Origin: Dermanyssus gallinae
Lineage: Eukaryota; Arthropoda; Arachnida; Mesostigmata; Dermanyssidae
Direction of reading: 5' to 3'
DNA: 64,000 bases
Assembly (NCBI GenBank): GCA_003439945.1
Contig: QVRM01006604.1
Location: forward strand, 94,706 to 158,705
The notes beneath the pieces are model-generated. The model saw only the letters and a program-made list of their open reading frames with translations, did not search any database and was not told where the DNA came from. Below are positions 33,237 to 45,639 of the stretch, piece after piece. The position numbers and the translations under genes are program-made. The first letter of the stretch is position 1. Each line of letters opens with the position of its first letter.

Positions 33237-35970
33237 CGAATAAGGTCCGGTGACGTTCTAAACCATGGATTGCAACGCTTGTTTACTGATCATAAAAAAT
33301 ACCATTCACAACATGTACACAAATTATTTTGCTTGTACAAATTTGCTTCGCAACAATTTTAGCAACAGCTCGGTCACGGATGTTTCACGGATTTAAGCTC
33401 GACGGCGTGCCTTTCCATCTAACGCCGCTTTTCGACCTTTCTTAGAAAGCGACGCTGCAATCGTTCTAGTAATCTAAAATCACCAAATCTTGGAGGGTTT
33501 CACACCTGGCATCCGTAACCTAATAGTGGTACAACATATGATTTTTACAATTTTAAACAGGCAGAGGCACTTTTTGCAATAAACGCACGTAGTATCTAGT
33601 TGCACAAAAGTAAATGTTTTGAGGCGACATGTATACCTGCTCAGTGCATGTCAAAGACGTTGAGAAACGCACACCAAGGTCTTTTGCATACTCAATTTTT
33701 GTCAGATCTAGGTCGTCTAACATGTAGTTGTGCTTGGTTCTCCTAATACCGAGATGCAGTACTTCATAGCTGTGGGCGGTCACTTTCAGACCCATCGTTG
33801 ACGACCACACAATAAAGTCGCTTAGTATACATTGTAGCACGTCCGCATCAATATTATCTCGAACAGGCGTGTAAAGCTTGATATCATCGACGTATATATG
33901 CGTTACCCTGATCGATAAAAACAAACTGGAGGCATCCTAGTACAGTACCCTGCGGACAACCTGTAGGAACGCTTCCCTCTCTCGATAATGTCACCCCGAC
34001 TTACATTTTAAAAGCTCGATCCCTAAAAAAAAACAGAAATCTGAGTGATTTTGAGGCCAACTCCTTTAGATGGCAGTGCGGATATGAGTAGATCGTTGGG
34101 ATCTTCGAAGGCACCCTTGAAGTCACAGTAGATGACGTCTACGGAGAGTCCCTCACTACTCCATGGGCCTGCGTCGCTAAATAACATAAGCAGGCAAGCG
34201 GTGGTCAACCGGCCCTTGCGGTAGGCAAACTGCGTGCTGCTCAGCAGATTCTGTTGCTCAGCACTGCTTAAGATTGCAGAGCATACGATTCTCTCCAGAA
34301 TCTTGTATGTCACCGCTGTAAGGGAGACAGGGCATTTGTTGGCCGGGTCAGTCTTGGCTACACTTTTGTGGACAGGAGCAAACAAAGCCTTGCGATAGAG
34401 CGATGGTACACGTTCTTCCTTTAGTAACCTTCAGAAGATCTTGCTTAGCGGATATGTCACGCCTATTGCTGCCCTCTTGAAGATCACCGCGGGGAGTAAG
34501 TCTGGGCAGAGACTGACCTTCATATCAAAGCTTTGGAGCTCCTTAAATACCCTTTCCTCTGACACATTAACATCGGTGACCTGTTGGATGTTAGGAAAAC
34601 ATAGGACAAGGAGGGCGGTGTGATTGGAGTAGAGCTCAGGTATGTTCTTCCAAACTGGTTACACAGCAGGTTAGCTTTCCGTCGATCATGAGTGATTCGT
34701 GGCCTGAATCAATGAAAACAGACAGATCGTCTTTTAGCTTAAGACGAGTTGAAGCATATCCAAAGAAACGAGCAGCATCTATAGGTTCTGCTATGGCCTG
34801 CTCAGCCTGACAGCACAGTCGTATCAAGACTGTCTCTAACTTCTTCCGCAGTCTGTATTGCGTGGCGTCATCCGTTGTATGCTCTAGACTGTCGTGCGGA
34901 CTTGGAAGGTAGCTTGGAAGGTTGTTGGCCTGTTTATAAGTACGCGGGCCTACATTGACCTCGACGACAACGTAGAGGTACTCAATGAAATCGTTGTACA
35001 TCGCATCCAAGGATACCGCTCCAGCAAACATTCCATTCCAAACTAAATTCCATTTCAATCCATACTAAGTAAAATTGCCACGAAGCTGTCATAGTCTACA
35101 TTGATGAAATCCAATGTAGTAGTGGCCGGTCTCGGTCGAAGTTGGGTGGCAGCGAAAGTTGGATGCTGAGGTGATCACTGGAGACTGGGCACATTACAAG
35201 ATGGATGTCTGGTTCATCCAGGATATTGTCTCTGCAGAGAACAACGTCGAGCAGGTTGCCGCTAACATGTCTGGTTGGAGAGAAAACCATTTGATCAAGC
35301 GAGTTAAGAACGCAGAACTCTAGAAGATACCATTCGCGAGGCGCTGCATGCGAATCACACTTCCGTGCATCCCAGTTGATGTGCGGGGCATTGAGGTCGC
35401 CAACAAATACCACCGGATAATCTACGTTACATAGAAAGCTTCTAAACGAGAGCTTCTATGGAGTTGATATTCTGAGCAGCGCCTTCCTTACGAGGGGAGT
35501 ATATTGTGGCTGGTCTAACAATCGTAGCAGCATTTTTTCCCCATTACATCGACAAATGGCATCACTATCATAAATCAATTCCTACCCGCTCACAAGGATT
35601 ATTACTCCTAATCAGCAGCAATACGCCACCTCCACCTCGCAATGCGCGTTCTTTTCTGTAGACATGGAGTCGGCCACGGTCTGAGAATTGTGCGTCTGTG
35701 ACGCTTTCGGTTAGTCATGTTTCCACCGCAGAAATCACGTCAAGCTAATTCAGTTTTGCATACGAATGCAGTACAAAAATACTCAAATGTTCCCTTCTTT
35801 GCTAGGGATTGGGCATTCAAGTATACACATGATAACTCACGGTGGGACGGTGGGTTGTCGTCGAGTCATTGGGTTCCGTCATGGGTGTGCAAAATCCGAG
35901 GGATGAGGCGTTCCCCGATATTTCTTGAAGACAATGTTCGAGATCCACTCGCTCGGGTCACATAATTTGC
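33237..35970 (-). pseudogene. CR1-like LINE ORF2, endonuclease and reverse transcriptase
   Basis: On the minus strand: LRGGGGVLLLI near 35640 and FVGDLNAPHINWDARKCDS (35413-35350) with SSDHLSIQLSLP belong to the endonuclease. A linker runs 35058-34640. Reverse transcriptase shows VHKSVAKTDPANKCPVSLTA, TQFAYRKGRLTTACLLML and VDVIYCDFKGAFEDPNDL (34385-34080), then THIYVDDIKLYTPV (about 33900) with the YxDD centre and KDLGVRFSTSLT downstream. There are several frame changes. The 3' end is set at 33237, because GAATAAGG[TC]CCGGTGA and TTCTAAACCAT are shared with the LINE-like relic ending at 36745. Confidence 0.75.
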
Positions 35971-36049
35971 GGAGGTCATGTTCATTCCCAACAGCACAGA
36001 AGAAGGCGTATGTAGCTTCCGCGTTCGAAGTTCATATATATATATAACA

Positions 36050-36345
36050 TTATTTATTTACACACTAGATTGTGTAAACTGTACAGTAGTACGATCAATA
36101 TCACTACAGCCTCGAAATGATAGTTGAATAAAAATTGCTCAGTGCCAGCTTTGTTAGCAAGGAGTCTGCATTGCAGTTACTGCCATGATATCTTACACAT
36201 ATACCATAACAATATTTACAAGCACATGCGTTACAGGGTTCATAAAAGGCGTCCTGCCTGCGTAGGGGGTAGTGAAAACCGTGCACAGCAAAACGGGCAT
36301 TGATGTGTCTATTTATCTTGTCCGTGCCTTCCTATTCTGTCCTAA
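36050..36345 (-). pseudogene. 5'-truncated LINE, Cys/His tail of ORF2 and 3' UTR
   Basis: The minus strand encodes NRHINARFAVHGFHYPL and then CNACACKYCYGICVRYHGSN followed by C. The same C-x-C-x2-C-x3-C-x3-H-x3-C spacing is found at 16100-16520 and 21655-21720. The 3' UTR ends near GTAAATAAATAATG and runs into a short TA tract at 36033-36044. Confidence 0.75.
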
Positions 36346-36691
36346 CAATTGCATCTGTCGTATAAAAATGTGGCCTTTTCTTTGCCATCTTCTTTTCATA
36401 TCGCTGCATGAACTGGCTGTATGCGGGGTGTTTGGGAGCTCCAAAACTTTTTTAACCTGTTCCGCGAATAGTAAAATATCGCACAGCAAATACGTCAGGC
36501 GGTTGTATGCTGGCGTATGTAAACTCAATACCAGTTTAGAAAGCTGACTTCACCCAATTGAGTGCACCTAGTTGAGCCGAGCTTAGTTTTGCCCACAAAG
36601 GCTATTTTCACATCAAGTAGAGTTAGCGCTGCCTTAATCGAGAGCATCTGGGCTTTTTAAGGACTGGCGCCGCATTCAAGGCCGTGTGCTG

Positions 36692-36692
<1 letters not shown>
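36346..36692. other. No gene seen
   Basis: A short unassigned stretch between LINE remnants. The 91-codon plus-strand frame has no features. Confidence 0.4.

Positions 36693-36693
<1 letters not shown>

Positions 36694-36737
<44 letters not shown>
36694..36737. repeat. (TA)n microsatellite
   Basis: About 22 TA units, followed by the 3' end of a minus-strand LINE relic. Confidence 0.95.
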
Positions 36738-36740
<3 letters not shown>

Positions 36741-36744
36741 CAAG

Positions 36745-38350
36745 ACAACGAATAAGGCCCGGTGAAATTCTAAACCATTATGCTAACAATCAAGCGCGGA
36801 GGAGGAGGAATAGACTATGTTAGGAATATTGCTCAAGGCGGGAATTTGCCTTCCGTAGTGGATTGTGATAGCCGCGTTCCCACGTTAGAACTCGAGGCTA
36901 GATCGATGCGCTTGGCCGAAGGTGTGACGTACCAAAGTGCGTAGCGTGCTGTTCGACACTAATGATGCACGATAGCCCGTGATAGGCCAAGTTGCCAACG
37001 GGCTGGCCACAATTTATTGATGAGGGGAACAAGGTTACAGCCAAGGTAGAGGAGAGTTGTACCGATTTGAGTTGTTTCGCCGTGCTTTGTGGGGTACCTG
37101 AAGGCGCATGCAACGAAACCCCGACCCAGAAAAAACGTGCAAAAATGCACTCCACCAATCGTATCGGGTTAATGGGTTTTTCGGAGTGCTATTGTCTTTA
37201 GCTCCTCCTTCAGGCGTTTTATGGGTTCCTTGTAATGAGCAGTGTCGACCCCGTGTAGGAGTGCAATGGCGTTGTCCTTGAATCGTCTAAGGATAGGAAC
37301 TATCGTTGTCCTAGCGGAAACGAGCGAATACGTCCGTGATTCCCAAGCACCTGGGGCCTCAAGATCTAGTTACGCTTGTTTTGTTTGTTGAGGGTTGAGA
37401 GAAGTGGACTGAAGAGAGACCCTAGGGTGTTTAAGATCAACGTATTTAAAGGACGCGAGTCGTCCAACAAGTGCTCTGTTAGATCGGCTTTGCGGAGAAA
37501 GTGGGTAATTCTGGTAATGAAAACGACGCTCGAAGTAAGAAGAGGGCGCGGTGAGCACCCAGCGGGGTGAGGTCAACGCTGTCTTTTAGCTCGTTTTGGC
37601 GTTTTTTGAGTGCTTATGCGAGCCTATGCGGCCGGGGGATGAAGCTACAGGTTACAGTCGAAGGTGACCTCACATTCCAGCAAGAACGCCTGGAGTGAAC
37701 GGATGTCAAGGGTCTGTGCACTACTCACTCGTAACGTAGATCTAACACTTCTCAGAATTCAGCTCCAAGCCGGACGCCTCACAAAAATAGAGCACGCGCC
37801 GGACATCCTCGACAGCCATATCTGCATCGCGCCCTAGCACGTCAAGGCATCAAATGATTTGTGAGTTCTTGAGGGAAAAACTAGCTTTCTGACGCTCAGG
37901 CAATTATGTTTTTTTACGAAATGTGTATATAATGTATAACACACATAGATAGTTAGTTATGAGTATACTCAGTGGAGCGAAGAGAGCGACACGGGAGCGT
38001 TACTGTCGTTGAGGTGATACAGAGGGAGTGGACCGCATCTCTATGGACGCCGCTTCACCGCTGCACGACGATGTACGATAACCTAAACGCTGACATTTGA
38101 GGCACCTAGCACGACGTGCTGGTTTGAGTGAACCAGCGCGGCACAGGAAGCCAAGACACGGTGGCCGGCGGGGCTCCCTTAAATTTGACTTATTGTGGTC
38201 CGGAATCTGCTCGTCATCGAATGCGGTTGGCTTCGATAACGCCGGCGGGGCACTGAGGGCACTTACAGATGTTGTCGATGCCGATGTTTCCGAACATAGT
38301 TCCGCGCTGTCGGCCACAGCAGTGATATTTTCAGCCGAACGGTAATCCAC
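36745..38350 (-). pseudogene. Decayed LINE with ORF1 knuckle and RT remnant
   Basis: The frame 38350-38000 ends in ARCLKCQRLGYRTSSC. This is a CCHC-type knuckle in which the His position reads Tyr, as at the end of a LINE Gag-like protein. Downstream, around 37830-37740, the minus strand reads DMAVEDVRRVLYFCEASGLE and LNSEKC, the region after a YADD box. Around 37290-37200 a basic segment FKDNAIALLHGV precedes the 3' end. The rest is too worn to read. The 3' end near 36745 shares its words with 33237. Confidence 0.5.
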
Positions 38351-38426
38351 TTATGCAGCCGAACGTTAATCCACTTATGCCTCTGCGGCCGGGGGAGGCG
38401 GGCTTCCTGAAGCTACAGGTTACAGG

Positions 38427-38545
38427 CATTTACCTTGTTTAAATTGGAAACCATGCAAACCAATTTAAGAGTGGCTGGTCTGGGTCTCGAACCCAGGCCT
38501 CCCGAATGCAAGGCAAAGGCTTTGCCACTAAGCCATCTTGCTCGG
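38427..38545 (-). mobile_element. tRNA-derived SINE, copy 2
   Basis: The minus strand reads CCGAGCAAGATGGCTTAGTG, with an A box TGGCTTAGTGG and a B box GGTTCGAGACC. It is followed by CCACTCTTAAATTGGTTTGC and a tail like that of copy 1. This is the best preserved B box of the four copies. Confidence 0.8.
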
Positions 38546-38639
38546 TTTGGCACATAACGTACTGAACTTGTGCTGTGGAACTTTAAAAATGGCCGGAAAG
38601 CACCGGCAGACGCACCAGGAGCCTGGACCCGTCAGGCTA

Positions 38640-38900
38640 TCACAGGTGTAGAGAAATGATTCAACAGAGTGTTTGGAGACGTCACCTGACACAAGTATTG
38701 ACGGGGCACGGGTGCTTCTAAAAATACCTGCATAGGACAGGCGAGGCACTGGACGCTAAGTGCCTCATGTGTAAGGCAGGCGAGAAGGATGATGGAATAT
38801 ACACGATTTTCCGCTGCCCAGCACTTAAGGGCATAGATGAAGAAAAGACTAGTCACCGCTATGCCCGAAGATAAGTGTAAATGAAAGCAAGGTGGATAAG
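38640..38900 (+). pseudogene. C-terminal end of an R1-like LINE
   Basis: The plus strand encodes VWRRHLTQVLTGHGCF, a broken frame, then YLHRTGEALDAKCLMCKAGE and IYTIFRCPALKGIDEE. The order GHG-x-YLHR-x-C-x2-C-...-x-FxCP is the small Cys finger at the end of R1/LOA-type proteins and parallels 54600-54740. The rest of the element is missing. Confidence 0.6.
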
Positions 38901-41450
38901 TGAACGACATAATGAGAAAAAAAAACGAGCTGGAAGAATAAGAAGCTGGAACAGGGAGCAATAATAAACGATGTGCATAGGAGAACCTCTATTTTCAGCA
39001 AAGTAAAACGAACGCAGTTTCGACAGAAGTGGTTGTAGCAGATATTTAATAAATTAAAATGGGACTGCACCCAACTAGGCTGGCCCAAAAGGCTGTATGC
39101 GCACAATGCGGTTTGAAAATCAAGTAAAACGAGTGCTACCCGTTTAGCTTTAGCAATACATTATTGAGACCGTAATGCGTTTCTGTATTGTGTGAATCAA
39201 TGAAGTGCATCAAATGTACCCTAGTTGGCTTATGGACGCGCTGGATGGTTCGAATGATGCGAGAATCATACATAATATATATATTTAGGACCGGGTTTTG
39301 TATGTAGTATAACGTGTCATATTTGATGTTAGATCATATACTACCTGGTAGTCCGGAATTCAAACCATACGTTCTAAGCCGTACGTAGTTGAGGTCCGGA
39401 TGTTACCATTGTTATAATCACGTCGCCAAATACATAGCGCACAGGGTGAAACTGTGCACACATTTGCACTATTTATTGTGTCGTTATGATAGTTGTTCTT
39501 GATATCTCCAGTCAGCAGCAGCAAAATAACAAGTGCCGTGGAACAAATTATTTGTGACTTACTGAACTATCGTCGAGCTAGGTGCTTTGAAACGCTTATC
39601 GTTTCTTCTGCTCTAGTATACAATACATTTCAGTGAGATGATCGTTAGAACCACATTGCACATTTGACTACGTAGCACTTCAAAATTAAGGTCTGCTTTT
39701 AAAACAATGTTGTATGTTAAACAATGCACTAATGCTAGAGCGCAGAAAAACTATGTCCGCCTAGGGCCCGCCATCTTACAGACGTAATCCAGTCCCAGAA
39801 CAATGTTCATTCTACAAGACCATTGTTTGTGAGACTGGATTCTTTGGTGTCTTAACGAATAAGAGCTTCAACTTGGCGGAAAAGGCATTTTTGTGTGATA
39901 GCGGACTCCGACACTATCCGAGAGCAGGGTAAACCCAGTCCAAGCTATTACGCTTCTAATGGATGGTTGCTTGGACAGGATCGTTACCACGACTGCTCAG
40001 CAGATCAGCAGTAAACCAGAACCGGAACTAACAGCAGACTAGTGGCAATCTATTGAGAATTTACGCTCTCGTCTAACACGAAAAAAGCATGCAGTCTAAA
40101 AAGCATATTTCAGACGGAAGATTAAAGCTCGAAAGATTACGGAATTTTTTTTAATTTTGTATTTAGCTATAAAATAGTCCCAATCAAACGCACCTTTGAG
40201 ATCGAAAATTGGCTTAATGTTTCCTTTAAAAAAAAACTAAAGTGTGATCAATTCTGCTCTTGTTCGGCGTGGTAGGATACCATTAGGGCTCTCTATGACG
40301 TGTACTAAATCTATCTTTCAGAATGCGAAATATGCCCGTTAAAAAACACGAACATTCCAAAATGTCACATCTTAGATATAAAGTTAGGTTTTATTTTTTC
40401 ATGTGTGATTTACATTTATACGAAATTGCACAGCTCCTCAAAGCCACCAGAAGCTAATATGAAGTTCTGAATTCAGGAGATTATGGACTTCTAAAACTGC
40501 TTATTATTTCTTATCTAAAAGGGAAGCGGATACCATTAATAGGCCAAGATGCCCTAAGCCGTAAAGCATCACGTCTTATATAAAACTGCTCAAAGCTCGG
40601 TATGAAATGTTTGTCTCGTACATGACGGTATGTTGCATGTCCTAGAGAAATGCAACTTGGGAGAACGTCGTAGCTGCTGATCATATTGGTGCGAGCAAAC
40701 CTTCCATTCGAATGAAAGCCAACTATCGAGAGAAACTCCTACAATTTTTATAAACGCTCAACTAATCATCTAACGGAGTGATCTAGAGATATCCTAAGCA
40801 GGGTACACCGGCAGTCAAATCGGGGTTTTTGAAATAAAGCCTACAGCGGATATATCACAATGTGTGTAAGATTGTCATACTAATGCTATACGTTATATCG
40901 TGCACGCCTTGCCGATTCAGTACGGTGCCGGACCGAGGACCACCGATCGAGATAGAGAATACTAGGAAAGCGCAACGATCCTCGTATACTCATAGGGTCG
41001 GCGTCCCCTCTGACTCAGCGACGCGACGTCGCGGCACTAGCATTTAAATTCGATCTCAAGCCCAGCATGTAAAAATGCTTTATTTCCTGACATCTAACCT
41101 AAAACTTTGACAACTTACTATTACTGGTCCCAAGGCCGGGCCCGACTAGTCAGGTTACTCTCAGGGTATATCTCACTTGCACAAAGTCATTATACAGACG
41201 AGCAGTTTAACAAGAGACTCCTCTAAATACATAGAATTTAAGACTCAATATAAAGGGCAAGAATCCTAGTCATGCGCCCAGTCATGATTAAAAATTAAAT
41301 GTTATTATATAAAAAGTGATGCAATATGTTTCTCATCTGCTATGTTTGAATGGGCAAAGTACTCGCTTCCGTTTGATAAAATGGGTGAAAACGGATCCGG
41401 TTATTTGTAACCAGAGGTGTTTAGCTGTGCCTTTTACAGGCATGTGTCAA
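38901..41450. other. Gene-poor stretch
   Basis: I could not recognise any exon, transposon domain or RNA gene. It is AT-rich with several poly-T or poly-A runs and contains no long TA tract. It may be intron or intergenic space between the convergent FN3 genes. Confidence 0.5.
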
Positions 41451-41721
41451 TGTAAAATGTCACCATCCATCGGCGCATCTGTTTCGATGGTGATGAAGCG
41501 GCTCCCCTGCTGCTACTACTACTACCTGCACTCCGTAGCCTGTATTACCAAAGTCGACCCGTGGCAGCGCCGCCAGAGGCAACGTGGCACCATGGAGAGC
41601 CCATTCGGCGGAGCGCTACACCAACTGGGCTTAACAGCAGTGGTAACGCGGCGGCTACAATACCACCGCCACTAGCATCGAAACAGATGAGCTGACAGAT
41701 GGATGGATGGTTACATTTTGA
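41451..41721. mobile_element. Possible small MITE with imperfect inverted ends
   Basis: The left end AAAATGTCACCATCCATC with GCATCTGTTTCGATGGTGAT is mirrored imperfectly by the right end, whose reverse complement reads AAAATGTAACCATCCATCCA and later CATCTGTTTCGATGCTAGTG. The ends pair over about 50 bases with gaps. There is no coding potential, and boundaries are approximate. Confidence 0.4.
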
Positions 41722-43260
41722 CAACTGCAAAGAAAGTAGCACCACCGGCTAAAGCATCGCCAACGGAGACTATCGCAGAGGCGAGGAAAGACGAGAAGGA
41801 CAACGCTGACTTGGTCGGCGTTAACGGAGGATGAGGAGGGGGAGCTTGCCCACGGAGGAGAAGAAGGAGCGGCAAATCAGAGCGTCGTATGCAGAAACGC
41901 AGCGCAGCTGATGGAGTGGGCGACTTCGAAGCGAATAAAGCTGGGCTAGACCGGTTCAGTGCATGCACTGAAAGTACTGCATGGCTGGCAGCCAAAACGT
42001 CACCTTTCAACCCACACAATCTGGTTCGTCGACAGAAACTGGCAATTTCCTATGTGAAACGCATGTGGAAGGCGATATTCATAATTGCGGATGCAGGGTA
42101 ATGACGCAGTGTTCGGCGAATAATGACGGCGACTACGCAACGTGCAGCAAGACTGTGCTCTGGCCTGAAGCTATCCTACTATTTCGTTGTTCCCTATGAG
42201 AGTGCGTACCCTACGAGGTGTTTCCTACGAGAAAATGTCTATGGAAAGCTTTGGCGGCCTGGCTCCTCGAAAGTGACCACAAACAATACCTGTCTAAGCA
42301 TCTGTACTTTGAGGGTGAACATAGTCGTCTTGTACCCCCCTACTGTGTCATAACCATGAAAACACCCACCGGTGTCAGCACTTAAAACGTTTCTGATATT
42401 TCGGAAAAAACAGGGTGGCGATTTGCTCGCATTTTTTACCGGAGGTTGCCACGAGGCATGTACATTTTTCACTTTTTGCTGTTATTGATGACTGGATGTG
42501 GACACTTGCTGTTAGCTAGTAGCTAGAGAGAACTATGGGAAGTGCAGTCAGAGAAAGAGACGACCGGTGCAGAGGTTATCTTGGCATTGGTTTCCTCACG
42601 CTTGCTACCTCGTTCACCGTGGAGCGCTCGAGCTCTTTCGCCAAGCAAGAGTAAAGACATTACCTCAGCTGCTGGCCAGACGCGTGCTTGACTACTTAAA
42701 TCGATGAGGTACGCCTGGTTTCAATATTTGAGTGCCAGCTCACTGTGGAACAGTAATACTACGATTTCTCCAAAAAATCATGAAGGATGGACAAATGCCA
42801 GATTGTATAGTAGTATGGGACACTTCGCTCAATCAAAATGTGGTTTATTTTTTACATCGCAACATACACAAGGCGAGTACGTTGCCTGTTCATAGGAAGG
42901 AGGTGTAAATGACTGCTTTCTGTATCTTACATGAAGATATGCACCGGTTGTTAAGATAATTCAATTGAAGTTGAAGACGCCACGTATAGCACCATTCGAA
43001 AGCTGTGGAATGGCAAAATAAGGTTGAACAAGTCCAACGAGAGGCTGGAGACATGGATTTTAGTACCAGCAAGCGAAACCATTAGAGGCTAGCTTAACAA
43101 TTAAACACTACTACTACTACTACTACTACTTACTACGATTACGTATTGAAAAGTAAGTCATAACCCATATCAACCAAAATGTATTCAAATTTTTCGGCAC
43201 GTTAGTTAACGCCCTTGGTATGCAGTAACGTGGTGAAGGGTACGCGGCCCATTATTGCAG
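41722..43260. other. No supported gene; (ACT)n at 43110-43133
   Basis: Overlapping 60-100 codon frames on both strands lack any recognisable feature. A short ACT triplet array lies at 43110-43133. Confidence 0.45.
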
Positions 43261-43500
43261 GCTCCAGTACGGCGGATGTCCACATTTCTCCGGGCGGATG
43301 TCCATACGAGTAAATACATCGTTTTCTCAAAATGCGTATCTCTGTCGAGCCATTTGATCGCAAAACACGCCACAAAGCAACAAATATGTTTTATTAGCGT
43401 TTACATCCCAAACACAAACATATCCTTATTAGTTATCTCGCCTATTTTTACCCCTTGGCCAACAGACCTTCGACTAATTGTTGACCGTTTTTGTATTCGC
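43261..43500 (+). CDS. Candidate FN3-like exon, possibly frameshifted
   Basis: The exon would follow CGGCCCATTATTGCAG and end at CGC|GTACGT (240 nt). The phase 0 frame is open for 80 codons and contains SKYIVFSKCVSLS and QQICFISVYIPNTNISLLVI followed by SP. This has the spacing of the late strands of type I exons (for example SYFSVVEIIVIPSC). In the expected phase 1 the first part reads TADVHISPGGCPYE but meets a TAA near 43312. So it may be a type I exon with a one-base shift, or chance. Confidence 0.35.
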
Positions 43501-44034
43501 GTACGTAACGTATAACCACAGTACTGCAATCGATGCCTTCTGACAATTCTTATCATTGCTAATAATACAGTGCTTTACATTACCTAAAGCTAAAAAAGGA
43601 AGGCGCTGGCTGTACTCTCGTTCGTCGTCGTACACCTAGCGTACGCATCTTTAGCACCACAGTATTTGCAGCATAATAACACTTGAAATGATTCCACTGA
43701 CACATTATTTTGTACTTACTCCTCCAAAAAGAATTTCCACGTCGCAGAAACGCTTACTCTGCTAATACGAAACCGTGCTCTGCGTCGCACATCGGAACTA
43801 GTTTCAAAGAAATTCAAAAACAGTTTGTTATTGCGGGAGGGCGTAGTCATCATGTGCCACTTAGATATGGAATCATCTGTTGATTTCTTTTTGAAGGCTG
43901 TTAATAACCATAGCCGCCGTATGGAAAATATGATACTTAGATGAGAAATCAATTCTTCTAGGGCTGACCGCAGTAACGTGTCCAATTTACGTAACTACAT
44001 CTCAAATGGTGTTGCTCGGTAAACATAATTGTAT
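43501..44034. other. No supported gene
   Basis: A minus-strand frame (43985-43716) has an acceptor-like TATGGTTATTAACAG and donor-like GGA|GTAAGT, open only in phase 1. Its translation (KWHMMTTPSRNNKLFLNF) has no FN3 pattern, so I did not call it. Confidence 0.35.
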
Positions 44035-44059
<25 letters not shown>

Positions 44060-44065
<6 letters not shown>

Positions 44066-44620
44066 CCCCAGGACAGTTTGAAAATCAATAATAAGACTTG
44101 TAGAGCTTGTTAACGCAACTATTTTTCCAATGGAACGATGTGACACGGTCGTGTAAAACAAATTCGCCAAAAAAAAAGCTATTTCTTAGCCTTCACGCCA
44201 AAATGCCTCAAAATCATAAACATGCGATAATTTATAGTGCTCAAAACGAACATCATCAGCCAAAAATGCGCATCTCATGGCGGTAAATTTGGCAACAAAT
44301 ATATGGTAATACGACAATCGTGGTTGCGGAATACTTAAGATTTTTTGGCAGACATGTCGATTTTGGGTGCATGCATAAATGGCTGTGTGGCGACGCTGCG
44401 GCGGTGGCGCGATAGATCGCCCGCCATGAAGAATGGCTGGTTGTTTCGCAGCGGCACATTTTATGCTTCTTTATGTTGAGCAACTTCACCAGTGTCAAAA
44501 ATTGTAGTAATTTCACTCTCACTCGAGAACAAGATTTCTCGAAGGCTTTGTTCTATTGGAAGACATTGCTTTAACGAGGTCTACAACTCTTATCTTCAAA
44601 TTGTCCTGGGACACCGTATA
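44060..44620. mobile_element. Long-inverted-repeat MITE, copy 2
   Basis: The left end, GGGTACCCCAGGACAGTTTG, mirrors the right end, whose reverse complement reads ACGGTGTCCCAGGACAATTT. Inside, the arms carry the family words TCCAATGGAAC, and ATTGTAGTAATTTCACTCTC in the right arm. The centre has a GC-rich imperfect palindrome around 44394-44430. TA tracts lie on both sides. Confidence 0.65.
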
Positions 44621-44625
44621 CACAC

Positions 44626-44628
<3 letters not shown>

Positions 44629-44704
<76 letters not shown>
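44629..44704. repeat. (TA)n microsatellite between two MITE copies
   Basis: About 38 TA units. The flanks are also inverted (GTATACACACACAATA left, TATTGTGTGTAC right), so the tract is the centre of a palindrome. Confidence 0.95.
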
Positions 44705-44707
<3 letters not shown>

Positions 44708-44723
44708 GTGTACAGTGTGTATA

Positions 44724-45638
44724 CAGGGTGTACACAATTTTTTTTTCATCGTAGTAAGGAATTGTAGAGCTCGTTAAAGCACATTTTTTCCAATGGAACA
44801 TGGTCTCTGAAAAGTTTTGTTTCAGAAGGAGAGTTAAATTACTACAATTTGTGACACTAGTGTTTTTGCCCGACATAGGAGCATAAAATGTGCTGTTACG
44901 AGACAACCAGTCCTCATAGACAGAAACTAAGCACACCGTGTTCCTGAAAAAAATCTGCTTCCGAACATACCAGGCCGGTCAGAGGATGCGATCTATGTCA
45001 ATGCGAGCTGTGGTTGCGGAGTAATTACGATTTTTCGTCGATGTCCAGATTAAGTGCATGTAAAATGACTGTGTGGCGACGCGCTGCGGCTGTCGCGCGA
45101 CATATCGGCGGTAGCGAACGTCGCCACACAGTCATTTACATGTACTTAAACTGGACATTCCACCGAAGGCATCAATCTTGATTACTTCACAACTACGGCT
45201 CACATTGCCATGAACTTGGCATTAACTGACTGTCATGAAATTCGCATATGCCTAAATGTGTTAGCTCTAAGCGCTGTAAAGGTCGTAAGGTTATACTTTG
45301 GATGTAGTGGACGTAAAAGCTAATCAAACAACTTAATGTTTGCATTTTTTCTTCTAAACGATTATGTCGCATCCTCAGGTCTGCGTTATATGTTCTTTAA
45401 AGGAAGTAGAATTTTCTCACGAACACGCCGAGTTTCTGTATAGAAGGACTGGTTGTCTCAGCAGTTGCACGTTTTCTGCTTTTATGTAGGGCAATAACAC
45501 CAGTGTCAGGGATTTTAGTAATATTACTTCCACTTTAAAACAACACTTCTCAGAAAACATGTACCACTGGACAAAATATTTACTTTAACGAGCTGTTCAT
45601 TTTCCTATATCGCTTCTCAAAAATTTCTGGAAAAACGA
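44724..45638. mobile_element. Long-inverted-repeat MITE, copy 3 (fullest)
   Basis: It starts TACAGGGTGTACACAATT next to the TA tract and continues with GGAATTGTAGAGCTCGTTAA and TCCAATGGAACATGGTCTCT, both shared with copy 1. Around 45061-45140 it holds a GC-rich palindrome (ACTGTGTGGCGACG / CGTCGCCACACAGT). The far arm (45400-45638) repeats the near arm in reverse (GGTTGTCTC, CACCAGTGTCA, CTTCTCAGA). About 915 bp, no transposase frame. Confidence 0.65.
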
Positions 45639-45639
45639 A

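Noticed and set aside
43720..43897. Possible minus-strand exon with acceptor and GTAAGT donor
   Set aside because: Phase 1 entry fits, but it leaves in phase 2 and the translation lacks FN3 strands; likely chance.
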